Positions 55,346 to 63,129 of a stretch of DNA of 64,000 nucleotides are shown here, in pieces (position 1 is the stretch's first letter; each line of letters starts with the position of its first letter). The notes beneath the pieces are model-generated. The model saw only the letters and a program-made list of their open reading frames with translations. It ran no database searches and was not told the DNA's origin. Made by a program: the position numbers and the translations under genes. This DNA comes from Actinomycetota bacterium. Lineage in GTDB: Bacteria; Actinomycetota; Actinomycetes; Actinomycetales; Microbacteriaceae. Location: assembly GCA_020161315.1 (NCBI GenBank), contig JAIUOH010000003.1:1-64000 (forward strand), given 5' to 3'.

Positions 55346-56662
55346 ATGAGGTGCGGCTATGCAGTTCTAGATTTTGAGACCACCGGATTCTCGCCGAAAG
55401 CGGGTGATCGAGTGATCGAGGTTGGAGCCGTCTACATGGATGCCGATCTGCGCATCGACGGTGGCATCGAGACGCTTGTCAACCCGCAGCGCGATGTGGG
55501 GCCGACACGAGTGCATGGAATTACCGCCCGCGATGTATTCGATGCGCCCACATTCGACAAGGTCGCGCCTGCGCTCTTAAAGATGCTCGATGGGCGGGTC
55601 ATTGTCGGCCACAACATCTCGTTTGATCTTCGCTTCTTGACTGCGGAGCTTGAGCGCGAGGGGTACGAGGTGCCCGATTACGTCGCCATAGACACGATGC
55701 AGGTAGCGCGAACACTTCTTCGCGAGGATCCACCAGCCAGTTTCAAGCTTCACGATCTGGGCGCACATCTCGGAATTAGTATCGAGAAGGTATTTGAATA
55801 CGTCGGGCTCGAACAGCGACCGGAACACAGCGCATTCGGCGATGCGCTCGTGACAGCGTTCGTGCTCTCGCGGCTTGAACAAGACTCGCACAGCTCTGGA
55901 TTTTGGAAATCGCACCTGGATAGTGCTGAGGCAGTGAAGTGGCCCGAGTATTACCCCGTCGAGATAGATGCGAAGCGAAGGGGCGACGCCGCTGCAGTGT
56001 ACGAAGAACCCACGGAGCCCTTTGCGAAGCAGGCAGGGGGCAAGAGTGCCTCGGTATCAGACGTGCTCACTGCTCTTGGAGCCGAGGCACCCTCGCGCGG
56101 CCTGACTTCACGCTATTCAAGTCTGCTCGATGAAGCACTCGCTGATCGTGTGCTTGATGCAGATGAGGTCGACGCGCTGGTGCAGAAGGCGCAAGAACTC
56201 GGGCTCGAGTCAGTGACGCTCGGGTCTCTGCACCGCGGATACTTCGACGAGGTAGTGCGCGAGGCCTGGAGCGACGGCGTGCTCACCGAAGAAGAGCGGG
56301 CTGACATATTGCTTCTTGCCGAGCTTCTCGGCATCGACGATGATTCGCTTCGGGTCGCGCTCGAAAAGAGGAGATCCGAAGCGTCGGTCAGCGCAGTTCC
56401 CGATGCTTCGATTGCGACCGATTCGGCTGTGCTTACGGCGGGCAGTATCCTGGTGCTAACCGGTGAGATGTCGGTCGAGCGAAGCTTGGCTGAGGCGAGA
56501 ATTCTTGCGCTCGGCTTTCTGCTCGGTGCAAACGTCACCAAGAAGACCGCGCTTGTGATCGCGGCTGACCCATACACGCAATCGGGCAAGGCAAAGAAGG
56601 CCCGGGTCTACGGTATTCCGGTGGTCGGCGAAGCAGACGGGTTTCGGCTCATCGGGTACTAA
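55346..56662 (+). CDS. DEDDh exonuclease with C-terminal BRCT-like domain
   Basis: A 438-residue protein. The N-terminal DnaQ-type exonuclease (about 1-170) has the acidic motifs DFETTG (9-14), HNISFDLRF and HSAFGDA. A middle helical part (about 235-345, DRVLDADEVDALVQKAQELGLES...LTEEERADILLLAELLG) looks like a TerB/EF-like helical domain. The C-terminus (about 365-438) has GSILVLTGEMSVERS...GFLLGANVTKKTALVIAAD, a BRCT-like fold as in NAD-dependent ligases. It probably acts in DNA repair. It is flanked by 18-bp direct repeats and differs in order from the neighbours, which fits acquisition as a cassette. Confidence 0.82.
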   Translation: MRCGYAVLDFETTGFSPKAGDRVIEVGAVYMDADLRIDGGIETLVNPQRDVGPTRVHGITARDVFDAPTFDKVAPALLKMLDGRVIVGHNISFDLRFLTAELEREGYEVPDYVAIDTMQVARTLLREDPPASFKLHDLGAHLGISIEKVFEYVGLEQRPEHSAFGDALVTAFVLSRLEQDSHSSGFWKSHLDSAEAVKWPEYYPVEIDAKRRGDAAAVYEEPTEPFAKQAGGKSASVSDVLTALGAEAPSRGLTSRYSSLLDEALADRVLDADEVDALVQKAQELGLESVTLGSLHRGYFDEVVREAWSDGVLTEEERADILLLAELLGIDDDSLRVALEKRRSEASVSAVPDASIATDSAVLTAGSILVLTGEMSVERSLAEARILALGFLLGANVTKKTALVIAADPYTQSGKAKKARVYGIPVVGEADGFRLIGY

Positions 56663-56718
56663 CTCGTATCTAGATATCGAGGATCGTTCGCGACCTTCTT
56701 GTGGTGTTCGACGCCCTA

Positions 56719-56736
56719 CGAAGCAATCGATCACGA
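56719..56736 (+). repeat. 18-bp direct repeat, right copy
   Basis: Exact second copy of the word at 55239-55256, 56 bases after the exonuclease stop. Confidence 0.7.
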
Positions 56737-56823
56737 ATCAAGAAGTTTGCGCGCGCCTCGCGTCATATCGTGGTCGTAGACACCCTGACCGACACGCGGA
56801 TCGGGCGAAGAGAGGATCTGGCG

Positions 56824-57267
56824 ATGGCTGAGAAGACGAGCGGACCGTCTGCAGAGGAGCGCGCCGCGGTGAAGCAGCGCGCGGCCGAGCTGCGTGCGCA
56901 GGAGAAGGCGGGCAAGAGTCGCGCTGCAGGGGAGCAGGCGATCCAAGGCGCGATTGCTGAGATGGCGGCAGATGACCGTGTGTTGGCCGAAGGGATTCAC
57001 CGCATCGTCGGCGAGGTCGCCTCGCACCTCATGCCGAAGACCTGGTACGGGTTTCCGGCGTACTGCAACGAGAACGGCAAGGTCGTGGTCTTCTTCAAGG
57101 CCGCCTCGAAGTTCACGACGCGATACGCCACGCTCGGCTTCGAAGAAGCCGCGCAACTTGACGAGGGGGATCTCTGGCCGACCTCGTATGCACTCATCTC
57201 ACTGACGCCCGAGACGGAGCGCGTAATTGCTGAGCAGATTCGGCGGGCTGCCGGTGGGGGTGTTTAG
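56824..57267 (+). CDS. DUF1801/YdhG-like protein
   Basis: A 147-residue protein. A charged N-terminal helix (SAEERAAVKQRAAELRAQEKAGK) precedes the DUF1801/YdhG-like core with HLMPKTWYGFPAYCNENGKVVVFFK split by short loops. Members are small cytoplasmic proteins of unclear role, one proposed as an iron chaperone. ATG at 56824 has AGAGGA upstream; the longer frame is rejected because it lacks family similarity. Confidence 0.7.
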   Translation: MAEKTSGPSAEERAAVKQRAAELRAQEKAGKSRAAGEQAIQGAIAEMAADDRVLAEGIHRIVGEVASHLMPKTWYGFPAYCNENGKVVVFFKAASKFTTRYATLGFEEAAQLDEGDLWPTSYALISLTPETERVIAEQIRRAAGGGV

Positions 57268-57280
57268 TACCCGTCGCTGA

Positions 57281-57326
57281 GATTCTGGATCAGTTGTTCT
57301 TAGTTCGAGTCCAGGTACCCCAGCCA
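57281..57326 (+). other. tRNA-Gln 3'-half remnant, candidate attachment site
   Basis: From GATTCTGGATCAG through TTCGAGTCCAGGTACCCCAG and CCA this reads as the anticodon loop (CTG), variable region, T-arm and acceptor 3' strand of tRNA-Gln. The 5' half is missing, and the T-stem carries a CTTAG/CCAGG mismatch, so it is not a working tRNA. Excisionase and integrase genes start 180 bases to the right. This fits the core of an integrase attachment site in a tRNA gene. Confidence 0.75.
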
Positions 57327-57507
57327 TAAAAATGGCGAGATTCCGCGGCTACACAGCCCATCCGCCCACTCCGTAACTGAGCCCGATTCGGGCAGTTTTA
57401 CCACTTTGGTCACCAGAAACCCTCCCGTCGCCCCTGTTCTCGGGCGTCTCAGCGGGGGAGTGCCGGGTGCTACCGAACGCTCCTGGTGGGAGAGGTACCT
57501 GCCCGGT

Positions 57508-57702
57508 ATGGACTTCCTGCCGCCCCTCGCCCCCGTTTTCCTCACTCAGCGTGAGGTGGCCGACCTCCTTCGCGTGCCTGTCCGCACCGTCGAGGACTGG
57601 CGGCTCACGCGCTCAGGGCCACCGTGGGTGAAGCTCGGTCGGCATGTCCGCTACGAGCAGGCGGAACTGCTCGTCTGGGTGAAGGAGCATCGCCATGGGT
57701 AG
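57508..57702 (+). CDS. Excisionase-like HTH protein
   Basis: A 64-residue MerR/HTH_17-type DNA-binding protein: FLTQREVADLLRVPVRTVEDWR then GPPWVKLGRHVRYEQAELLVWV, the usual Xis layout. It overlaps the integrase start by eight bases. ATG at 57508 is preferred; a TTG at 57406 is in frame but adds residues unlike the family. It likely directs excision of the element or regulates the integrase. Confidence 0.75.
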   Translation: MDFLPPLAPVFLTQREVADLLRVPVRTVEDWRLTRSGPPWVKLGRHVRYEQAELLVWVKEHRHG

Positions 57703-58900
57703 GCCCCGCATCCGCGCCGGAGAGGTCGGCACGGTCCAGATCACGAAGCTTGCGAAAAGCAAGATCCGCGCCCGTGCGAGAGCGCGGGACGATGCCGGAG
57801 TGCTCCATCAGATCGTCGCCGTTGCCGCGACCGAGGAAGCGGCCCGGATCGATCTGCGCCGCAAAGTTGAAGCGCTTAGCACCTCATCGTTCCTCGGACT
57901 CGCTGGTGCGAACACGATCGCCGAAGCGTCCGTGTCATGGCTGGAACAGGTGCGGGCACGAGCGGTCGCGGGGTCGCTGACGTTCTCGACGTACGAGTCG
58001 TACTCGGGAACCGTGCGCTGTGTGCTGCTGCCGCAGTGCGGCGGAATCACACTGGATGCGTTGACGGTGGGGCGGTGCGACCGGATCATCTTGGCGATCA
58101 TGCTCGACCGCAGCGTCTCCGCTGCCCGCCGTGCCCGCGCCGTACTTGGTCAGATCTGCGGGTACGCGGTGCGGGATGATGCGATCCCGTTCAACCCGGT
58201 GCGGGATGTGCAGCGGCTGCCGCTGCCGGAGAAGAAGACCTCGATCCTCACGCCCGAGCAGATCGCCGGGATTCGAGAGCTCATGCAGCAGTGGCGCGTG
58301 AAGCCCGGCAACGGTCCGCGACCCGACTACCGCGCGCTCATCGACGGCATGGACATCATGCTCGGCACCTCGGCACGCGTGGGGGAGTGCATCGGCCTGC
58401 GACGGTGTGATGTGGATATGACGGTGTCACCGCCGACGGTGCTCATCGGCGGCACGATCGTGCAGACAAAAGAGCAGGGAATCCATCGGAAGAACTCACC
58501 CAAACGCACGAGGCAACGCCGCCGCGTGGCGCTCCCCGCACTCTCGGCGGGCGCGGTGCGTCGTCGCCTCTCTCTTGCGGGTCAGGGGAAGGAGGCACTG
58601 CTGTTCGCGACCAAGAACGGCAACCCCCTCAGCGTCAGCAACTAAGAACGCCTCCTGCGCTCTTTCGTTGACGACAACCGCGATGCCCTCGAAGAGCTCG
58701 GCGTGGAGGTTGATCATTACTCAACGCACATTTACCGCCGCACGACTGCCACGCTCGTTGAGCGCGCTGCGGGTCTCACGCTCGCATCGCGTTTGCTTGG
58801 GCATGCGAATGAGCAGATCACGAGAACCAGCTACGTCGTCAGCGCCGAGGAGGTTGACCCGGTCACTGTCGACGTGCTCGACCAGATCCTGGGAAGTTGA
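57695..58900 (+). pseudogene. int: Tyrosine integrase interrupted by an in-frame TAA
   Basis: The reading frame encodes a full phage/ICE-type tyrosine recombinase of about 400 codons but has TAA at 58643-58645. Upstream of it are the N-terminal arm and core-binding domains (SWLEQVRARAVAGS...) and the first catalytic Arg in GTSARVGECIGLRR (near 227). Downstream in the same frame are THIYRRT (HxxR, near 343), LLGHANEQ and RTSYVV with the Tyr nucleophile (near 378). The truncated product would lack HxxR and Tyr, so it should be inactive. A TAC-to-TAA change is the simplest cause. Confidence 0.85.
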
Positions 58901-58953
58901 CTATGCGAAGGAACTCTCTTGCTCAGTCAGTATTTTCGTTATACATTAATGGC

Positions 58954-59217
58954 ATGAGCGAGCGCGAGACGATCAACGGGGTTCCCATCACCGAGGAGCA
59001 GATCGCAGCCTGGGCCGCCGAAGCTGAGGCTGGCTATGACGTTGCGGCGTTGAAGAAGCGTGGTCGCGGACGCCCAGGTCGCGGGGCTGAGCCGTCTCAG
59101 GTAGTCGCGCTCCGGCTCACCCTTGAAGAGATCGCCGCGATCGACGAACGCGCTGAACGTGAGGGCAAGTCGCGCTCAGAAGTCATCCGTGAAGCGCTTC
59201 ATCTGTTGGCAGCGTGA
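58954..59217 (+). CDS. Ribbon-helix-helix antitoxin
   Basis: An 87-residue protein: an N-terminal partner-binding segment (ETINGVPITEEQIAAWAAEAEAGYD), an RGRGRPGRG basic linker, then a ribbon-helix-helix fold (QVVALRLTLEEIAAIDERAEREGKSRSEVIREAL over about 45-82). ATG at 58954 follows TACATT by six bases, the leaderless pattern. The next gene overlaps by four bases, as in type II toxin-antitoxin operons. Confidence 0.8.
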   Translation: MSERETINGVPITEEQIAAWAAEAEAGYDVAALKKRGRGRPGRGAEPSQVVALRLTLEEIAAIDERAEREGKSRSEVIREALHLLAA

Positions 59218-59453
59218 ACGTTCACGACTCGGCGTTGAAGCACGGCGTTCTCCGTGAAGACGCGATTCAAGCGGCGATGTGGGCGGTATGGATCGAAGAT
59301 CTCGATGGGGACAGCCCGGCACGGCAGTTGCGGCTCGGTTTCGACACTCGTGGTCGGCTCTTGGAGACGGTCGTTCTCGCCTTCGACAGTGGCAATGAGT
59401 TGGTGATCCACGCGATGAAAGCTCGACCGCAGATGATCGACCTGCTGCCCTAA
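59214..59453 (+). CDS. BrnT/RelE-like putative toxin
   Basis: A 79-residue basic-to-neutral protein: KHGVLREDAIQAAMWAVW, RQLRLGFDTRGRLLETVVL and NELVIHAMKARPQM. The HG...(E)DA start and the final IHAMKAR strand recall BrnT-type RNase toxins. The GTG start overlaps the antitoxin stop. The toxin call rests on size, coupling and these motifs; activity is untested. Confidence 0.65.
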   Translation: MNVHDSALKHGVLREDAIQAAMWAVWIEDLDGDSPARQLRLGFDTRGRLLETVVLAFDSGNELVIHAMKARPQMIDLLP

Positions 59454-59710
59454 TCGGATACCTCGTTCAGTATTCGTGCGAGTACTTGCCGTTGCTGCGG
59501 TGTGCAGTCGTTGATGCCCTTCTTCTCAACAGTGAGCGCCCACCAGAGTGTCTGCTCGATGCCGCAATCGCCGCAGGTACGCGGGGACACCACACCCCAC
59601 GCGCCCATCCGAGGCGGAAAATCCCATCCCGCTTCGAAGGCTTCCTCGGAGGTCAGCATTGCGGTCGTGCCGCACGCCTCGCACCAGTGCTCGAATCGCT
59701 CTTCGTTCAT
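59450..59710 (-). CDS. Small zinc-ribbon-like protein
   Basis: An 86-residue protein with two CxxC pairs (C-EA-C-G near 10-14 and C-GD-C-G near 44-48), a probable zinc ribbon, plus WDFPPRMG and TLWWALT. The final part (QQRQVLARILNEV) is helical. It converges with the toxin gene, overlapping by four bases. An in-frame upstream start at 59740 is possible. I do not recognise its function. Confidence 0.6.
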   Translation of the reverse strand: MNEERFEHWCEACGTTAMLTSEEAFEAGWDFPPRMGAWGVVSPRTCGDCGIEQTLWWALTVEKKGINDCTPQQRQVLARILNEVSD

Positions 59711-60222
59711 GGCGTTGAGGGTAGCTCTGACGTCCGACAACCACGGCTGCGTTGTATCGAGTTCAGTCAGGGCTATTCGGGAAATCCGCTTGCTACAACG
59801 GCGGTTGAACAGGGCATCTTCCTGAACATGAGATGGGCTGCATACCTATCGAGTGGAGGAGCACTCTCGGAAAGGAGGAATGGGGCTCCGTAGTCGTGCT
59901 GGGAGTTATCGCGCCTGCGCGTGTCATGAAGACGCTCAGAAGTAGCTGCGGTGTCGAGAATTTGTGGTTGACGTTCCATCGGAACAGAGCTAAGGTTCTG
60001 GAACCGCCACCGGTTCAGGCCGCCCAGATCCACGATTTTTCTAGGAGATGGGGTGGTGGTGCCGATTCGGCACCACCGTAAAGTCTCAAATTATGGCCTT
60101 CGGCGGAACACGGAGCGGGTGTGCCGAATCGGCACCCCGCTAGGTTCAAGATTCACTTGCTGGCGCGCCAAATTCTTCCTGTGCGCATCCCGAGAATGTG
60201 CAGCTTCGCCAACGCTGGCTTC
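59711..60222. other. Gene-poor, palindrome-rich gap in the island
   Basis: No convincing coding frame on either strand. It has three palindromic sites: GGTTC-TG-GAACC followed by GAACC...GGTTC (about 59995-60016), an 11-bp perfect hairpin at 60055-60077, and GTGCCGAATCGGCAC at 60121-60135. Possibly a regulatory, recombination or transfer region, or debris of a lost gene. Confidence 0.5.
60059..60135. repeat. Paired 15-bp palindromes
   Basis: GTGCCGATTCGGCAC (60059-60073, inside a longer GGTGGTGCCGA/TCGGCACCACC hairpin) and GTGCCGAATCGGCAC (60121-60135) differ only at the centre and lie 62 bases apart. This spacing and identity suggest paired operator sites or a recombination site; one may also act as a terminator. 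Confidence 0.55.
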
Positions 60223-60402
60223 TCATGCCGTTACCCGCCAGCAGCCGACTTCTTCGTAGACGGAGTTACGGATCGAATCGCTCGTCTCCGCCGTGAGGTC
60301 ATAGTGGCTCAGGTTTCCGGCCCAGTACCGCAGGATCCTCCCCAACTCGGCATCCTGGGGCTGAGGGAGTGCATCGAGGTCGATCTCGAGATGGAACCGC
60401 AT
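60223..60402 (-). CDS. Small conserved-looking hypothetical protein
   Basis: A 59-residue protein with a tidy composition: MRFHLEIDLDALPQ, ELGRILRYWAGNLSHYDL and VYEEVGCWRV. ATG at 60402 has GAAAGGA nine bases upstream. The pattern of a strand, a helix with YWAGNL and a closing strand resembles small actinobacterial proteins found on mobile elements and in streptomycetes, but no function is known to me. It is divergent from the MerR locus. Confidence 0.65.
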   Translation of the reverse strand: MRFHLEIDLDALPQPQDAELGRILRYWAGNLSHYDLTAETSDSIRNSVYEEVGCWRVTA

Positions 60403-60519
60403 GGCGTCGTCCTTTCGTGCGTGGAACCCGTTCCCTTCGACTGTGACATTGAGGTGCTTCTATAAACTTGGCATGAGCAACTCCGTGGCGCTCGTGAGGT
60501 GCGACGGGATGGAGGTGGC

Positions 60520-61222
60520 ATGCGTCCCGTCGATCTTGCCTGCGCCGCGCAGGTCACGCCGCAGACTGTGCGGAACCTCGAAGCGCAGAATGTGCTCCCC
60601 GCTGCCCAGCGCACCGCGAGGGACCACCGCAGATACGGTCCGACGCACCTGAGCGCGCTCCATGCCTATTGAGCACTCACCCGCGCATGGTGCACCGACC
60701 GCGCGCAGCATCATGGTCGCGATCACTGCAGGAGACATTGCAACCGGGATTGCAGAGGTGGACGCAGCGCACGCCGTCCTACAAGCTCAGCGGGAGGAAC
60801 TCGATGACCTTGCACTCGCGCTGCAGACGATCGGACACGAGCAACCTCGTGTACAGACTGCGACGGATCGCGTGAGCATCGGCGAACTCGCGGAGATGCT
60901 CGGCGTGCGAACTTCAGCACTGCGGGTCTGGGAAGCGGCAGGTCTCCTCAGGTCCATGCGTGACGGTGCTCACGGGTATCGCGAGTACACCGAAGTGCAG
61001 GTTCAGGCTGCTCGCGTCATCCATCTGCTTCGACAGGGCGGCTACCTCTTCGACCACATTCGCCCGGTCATCGCCGCCCTCAACGGGGCCGGATCAACAG
61101 AAGCTCTAACGGCCGCGATCACCGAACGCCGCGAAGCTCTCAACCAGCGCTCCCGCCACGCGCTCCACGCCGCCGGGCTTGTCCACGCATACCTTGAGGA
61201 CCTCGAGAGCGCTGAAGCGTAA
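60520..61222 (+). pseudogene. Two-HTH MerR-family regulator, split
   Basis: Two adjacent frames together encode one regulator of the two-MerR-domain type. Frame one (60520-60672, 50 residues, GGAGG before the ATG) is the first HTH: MRPVDLACAAQVTPQTVRN...HRRYGPTHLSALHAY, ending in TGA. Frame two (60662-61222, 186 residues) starts with HGAPTARSIMVAIT, the expected continuation, and holds a second MerR HTH (SIGELAEMLGVRTSALRVWE) and effector helices. A TGA in place of an expected CGA plus a frame change around 60672-60682 explains the split. Separate translation from the overlapping ATG is possible, so it may still be a two-piece system. Confidence 0.7.
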
Positions 61223-61245
61223 CCGCTGGCGGGGGAGTGACGCAG

Positions 61246-61305
61246 GCGGCACGTCGCCGTCGCCGGGAAAGATGCTCCGCTGCCCCGTCCCCGGCGACGT
61301 GCCGC
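61246..61305. terminator. 14-bp GC-rich stem after the MerR locus
   Basis: GCGGCACGTCGCCG (61246-61259) and CGGCGACGTGCCGC (61292-61305) are exact complements with a 32-base loop, starting 23 bases after the stop at 61222. It likely ends the MerR transcript and insulates the BREX operon. Confidence 0.6.
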
Positions 61306-61621
61306 GCCGATGCCCCGTCTGGGAACACACGGCAGACCTCATCTTCCGTCGCGACACAGAGGCACCTGTGCCCGTTTGCCTGCAGATGTACCTTCGCGGC
61401 GTCGGAACGACCGTCGGCGACGGAAAGCTGCTGAGATTCCAGCCAGCGTTTCTCCCGCACACGATCGGCAATCAACGAATGCGTAGGCATTATCGTCGCA
61501 GAAATTACAGACCGAACAACACCGAGGCGTGTCCTGGCACAAGTCCATGCTGAAAGTGTTTGTTGCCCGGTAGGATCGGAGTAAACCGGTGAAACCCGGC
61601 TAACACCTGATTGGAGGCCTG
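61306..61621. other. Upstream region of the BREX operon
   Basis: About 315 bases with no convincing gene. An imperfect CCGGTGAAACCCGG-type repeat (about 61586-61599) precedes the GGAGG ribosome site of the HTH gene. The operon promoter must be here or further left; I see no clean -35/-10 pair. Confidence 0.4.
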
Positions 61622-61822
61622 ATGTCTGAGCCGTGGCTGTCCGCAGACGACATCGCCGCCCACCTCGGAGTCACCAAAGACACCGTCTACACCTGGATCG
61701 CCGAGAAGTCCATGCCCGCCCACAAGGTCGGGCGCCTCTGGAAGTTCCAAGCCAGCGAGATCGACGACTGGGTGCGAAGAGGCGGCGCAGCGGCCGATTC
61801 CGATCCATCCCCACCCGGATGA
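61622..61822 (+). CDS. Excisionase-like HTH protein heading the BREX operon
   Basis: A 66-residue HTH_17-type protein: LSADDIAAHLGVTKDTVYTWIAEK then PAHKVGRLWKFQASEIDDWV, and an acidic/proline tail. GGAGG precedes the ATG. It lies 90 bases upstream of brxA on the same strand. Many actinobacterial defence operons start with a gene like this, whereas characterised BREX loci often use the WYL-domain regulator BrxR. It is more likely the operon's regulator than an excisionase, since a separate xis lies at 57508. Confidence 0.75.
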   Translation: MSEPWLSADDIAAHLGVTKDTVYTWIAEKSMPAHKVGRLWKFQASEIDDWVRRGGAAADSDPSPPG

Positions 61823-61912
61823 GCACTTTGCTCACTTTGAGCCGTCCCTGACCTTTTGTCGGTGGCACCCCATATCCTGATCCACTGCCCAAAATCCGGA
61901 AGGAGGAACCAG

Positions 61913-62533
61913 ATGAGCACCACGTCTCAGAAGCACGACCGCTACGCGCTGTCCTTCACCAGCGGTGCCCTCCTAACCCGGGAGGCGGTGATCGCCGCGC
62001 CGCTCTTCCTGGAAGTTCGTGACTGGAACATGGTCCGTGATCGGCTCCGCGCAGAGAACCTGCTCCAGGCTCGAACGGCTTCATCGGGGTTCCGGCTGGC
62101 GCGCGAGGTGGCCCAGCGCTTGGCAGTGCTCACGGACGCCGAACTGGACCTGCTGCAAGACGCAAGCCCCAGCGAACGAGGTCACCTGATGTGGGTTGCA
62201 GCATGCCGTCACTACGCGCTCATTGGCGACTTCGCGGAAGAGATCGTGCGCGAGCGTTTCCTCCTGCTCACTCCCACCTTGGGCTACGAAGACTTCGACA
62301 GCTTCGTTCGCGGGAAGGCGCTGTGGCACCCCGAGCTCGCAGAGGTGAAGGACTCGACGTTGCAGAAGCTCCGGTCGACCGTGTTCCGCATGCTGACCGA
62401 GGCTGGACTGCTTGCAGGCGGCGAGATCGTCAACGCGGCCTTGTCAGAGCGTGTTCGGGACGCACTCGACGCTCAGCTACCAAGTGACCTCCGCTACGTC
62501 CCGGCGCGCGACAGCAAGGAGGTCTCGTTGTGA
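61913..62533 (+). CDS. brxA: BREX protein BrxA (DUF1819)
   Basis: A 206-residue DUF1819 protein. Visible family features are the YALSFTSGALLTREAVIAA start, a winged-helix-like stretch (WNMVRDRLRAENLLQARTASSGFRLAREVAQRL), LTDAELDLLQDAS and the end LSERVRDAL. BrxA binds DNA in studied systems and is needed for defence in some. ATG at 61913 follows a strong AAGGAGGA. Direct CACTTTG repeats at 61824-61830 and 61833-61839 lie in the gap before it and could be a regulator site. Its stop overlaps brxB by four bases. Confidence 0.9.
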   Translation: MSTTSQKHDRYALSFTSGALLTREAVIAAPLFLEVRDWNMVRDRLRAENLLQARTASSGFRLAREVAQRLAVLTDAELDLLQDASPSERGHLMWVAACRHYALIGDFAEEIVRERFLLLTPTLGYEDFDSFVRGKALWHPELAEVKDSTLQKLRSTVFRMLTEAGLLAGGEIVNAALSERVRDALDAQLPSDLRYVPARDSKEVSL

Positions 62534-63129
62534 TGCCCCATGAACTTTCCCGCCAGGAGGAGCATCTGTTCGCGGTGCTCAGCGGCGAGCGCTTCCTGAA
62601 GATGGAGGGCTTGTCGAACGAGGTCCCATTCTTCATCTACCCCTACGAGCCGGAGCACGCGCTCGATGTGGCGAAGGCGAAGAAGCGGGTCAAGAACCGC
62701 CTGGCCGGCAAGGGCATCGAGGTGCGCGAGATCAACCTCTACGATCTGTCTGTCGACGTCATCAAGCAGCGCGGCGACTGGGACGAGGTGCTTGAGGTTG
62801 AGCTCGAATTGGACAAGGCCGAGTTCACGGAGATGCTGCAGTCGATGCTCAACCCGCAGCAGCACCTGGCTCCTGTGATCCGAGAACTGCTTGCAGACGG
62901 TGAGTTCGACATCGTGTTCCTGACCGGGATCGGCGAGGTCTTCCCCTATATCCGGTCTCACAACGTGCTCAACAACTTGCAGAGCGTTGTGGTGGGCCGG
63001 CCGATGCTCATGTTCTTCCCTGGCCGCTACGAGCAGTCCAACACGCTCGGCTCATCGCTGGTGCTGTTCGGCAGGTTGAAGGACGACCAGTACTACCGCG
63101 CCAAGAACATTCTGGAACAGGAACCGTGA
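62530..63129 (+). CDS. brxB: BREX protein BrxB (DUF1788)
   Basis: A 199-residue DUF1788 protein. Key stretches are GLSNEVPFFIYPYEP, NLYDLSVDVIKQRGDW, FDIVFLTGIGEVFPYIRSHNVLNNLQ and RPMLMFFPGRYEQSN; the last two blocks are the most diagnostic. It is essential for BREX function, though its exact role is unknown. GTG at 62530 overlaps the brxA stop, with an ATG one codon later; GTGA also couples it to brxC. Confidence 0.92.
   Translation: MMPHELSRQEEHLFAVLSGERFLKMEGLSNEVPFFIYPYEPEHALDVAKAKKRVKNRLAGKGIEVREINLYDLSVDVIKQRGDWDEVLEVELELDKAEFTEMLQSMLNPQQHLAPVIRELLADGEFDIVFLTGIGEVFPYIRSHNVLNNLQSVVVGRPMLMFFPGRYEQSNTLGSSLVLFGRLKDDQYYRAKNILEQEP

Noticed and set aside
57255..57326. Possible intact tRNA-Gln gene
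   Set aside because: The 5' part does not form the acceptor or D stems, overlaps the end of the DUF1801 coding region, and the T-stem is mismatched.
59880..59945. 21-codon frame with AAAGGAGGA directly before ATG
   Set aside because: The ribosome site abuts the start codon with no spacer and the peptide looks random.
60121..60465. 114-codon + strand frame in the island
   Set aside because: It covers a palindrome and the better-supported - strand gene at 60223-60402, has no ribosome site and its composition is not protein-like.
61179..61553. 124-codon + strand frame between MerR locus and BREX
   Set aside because: Overlaps the MerR coding end and a perfect GC stem; Arg-rich, low-quality composition.
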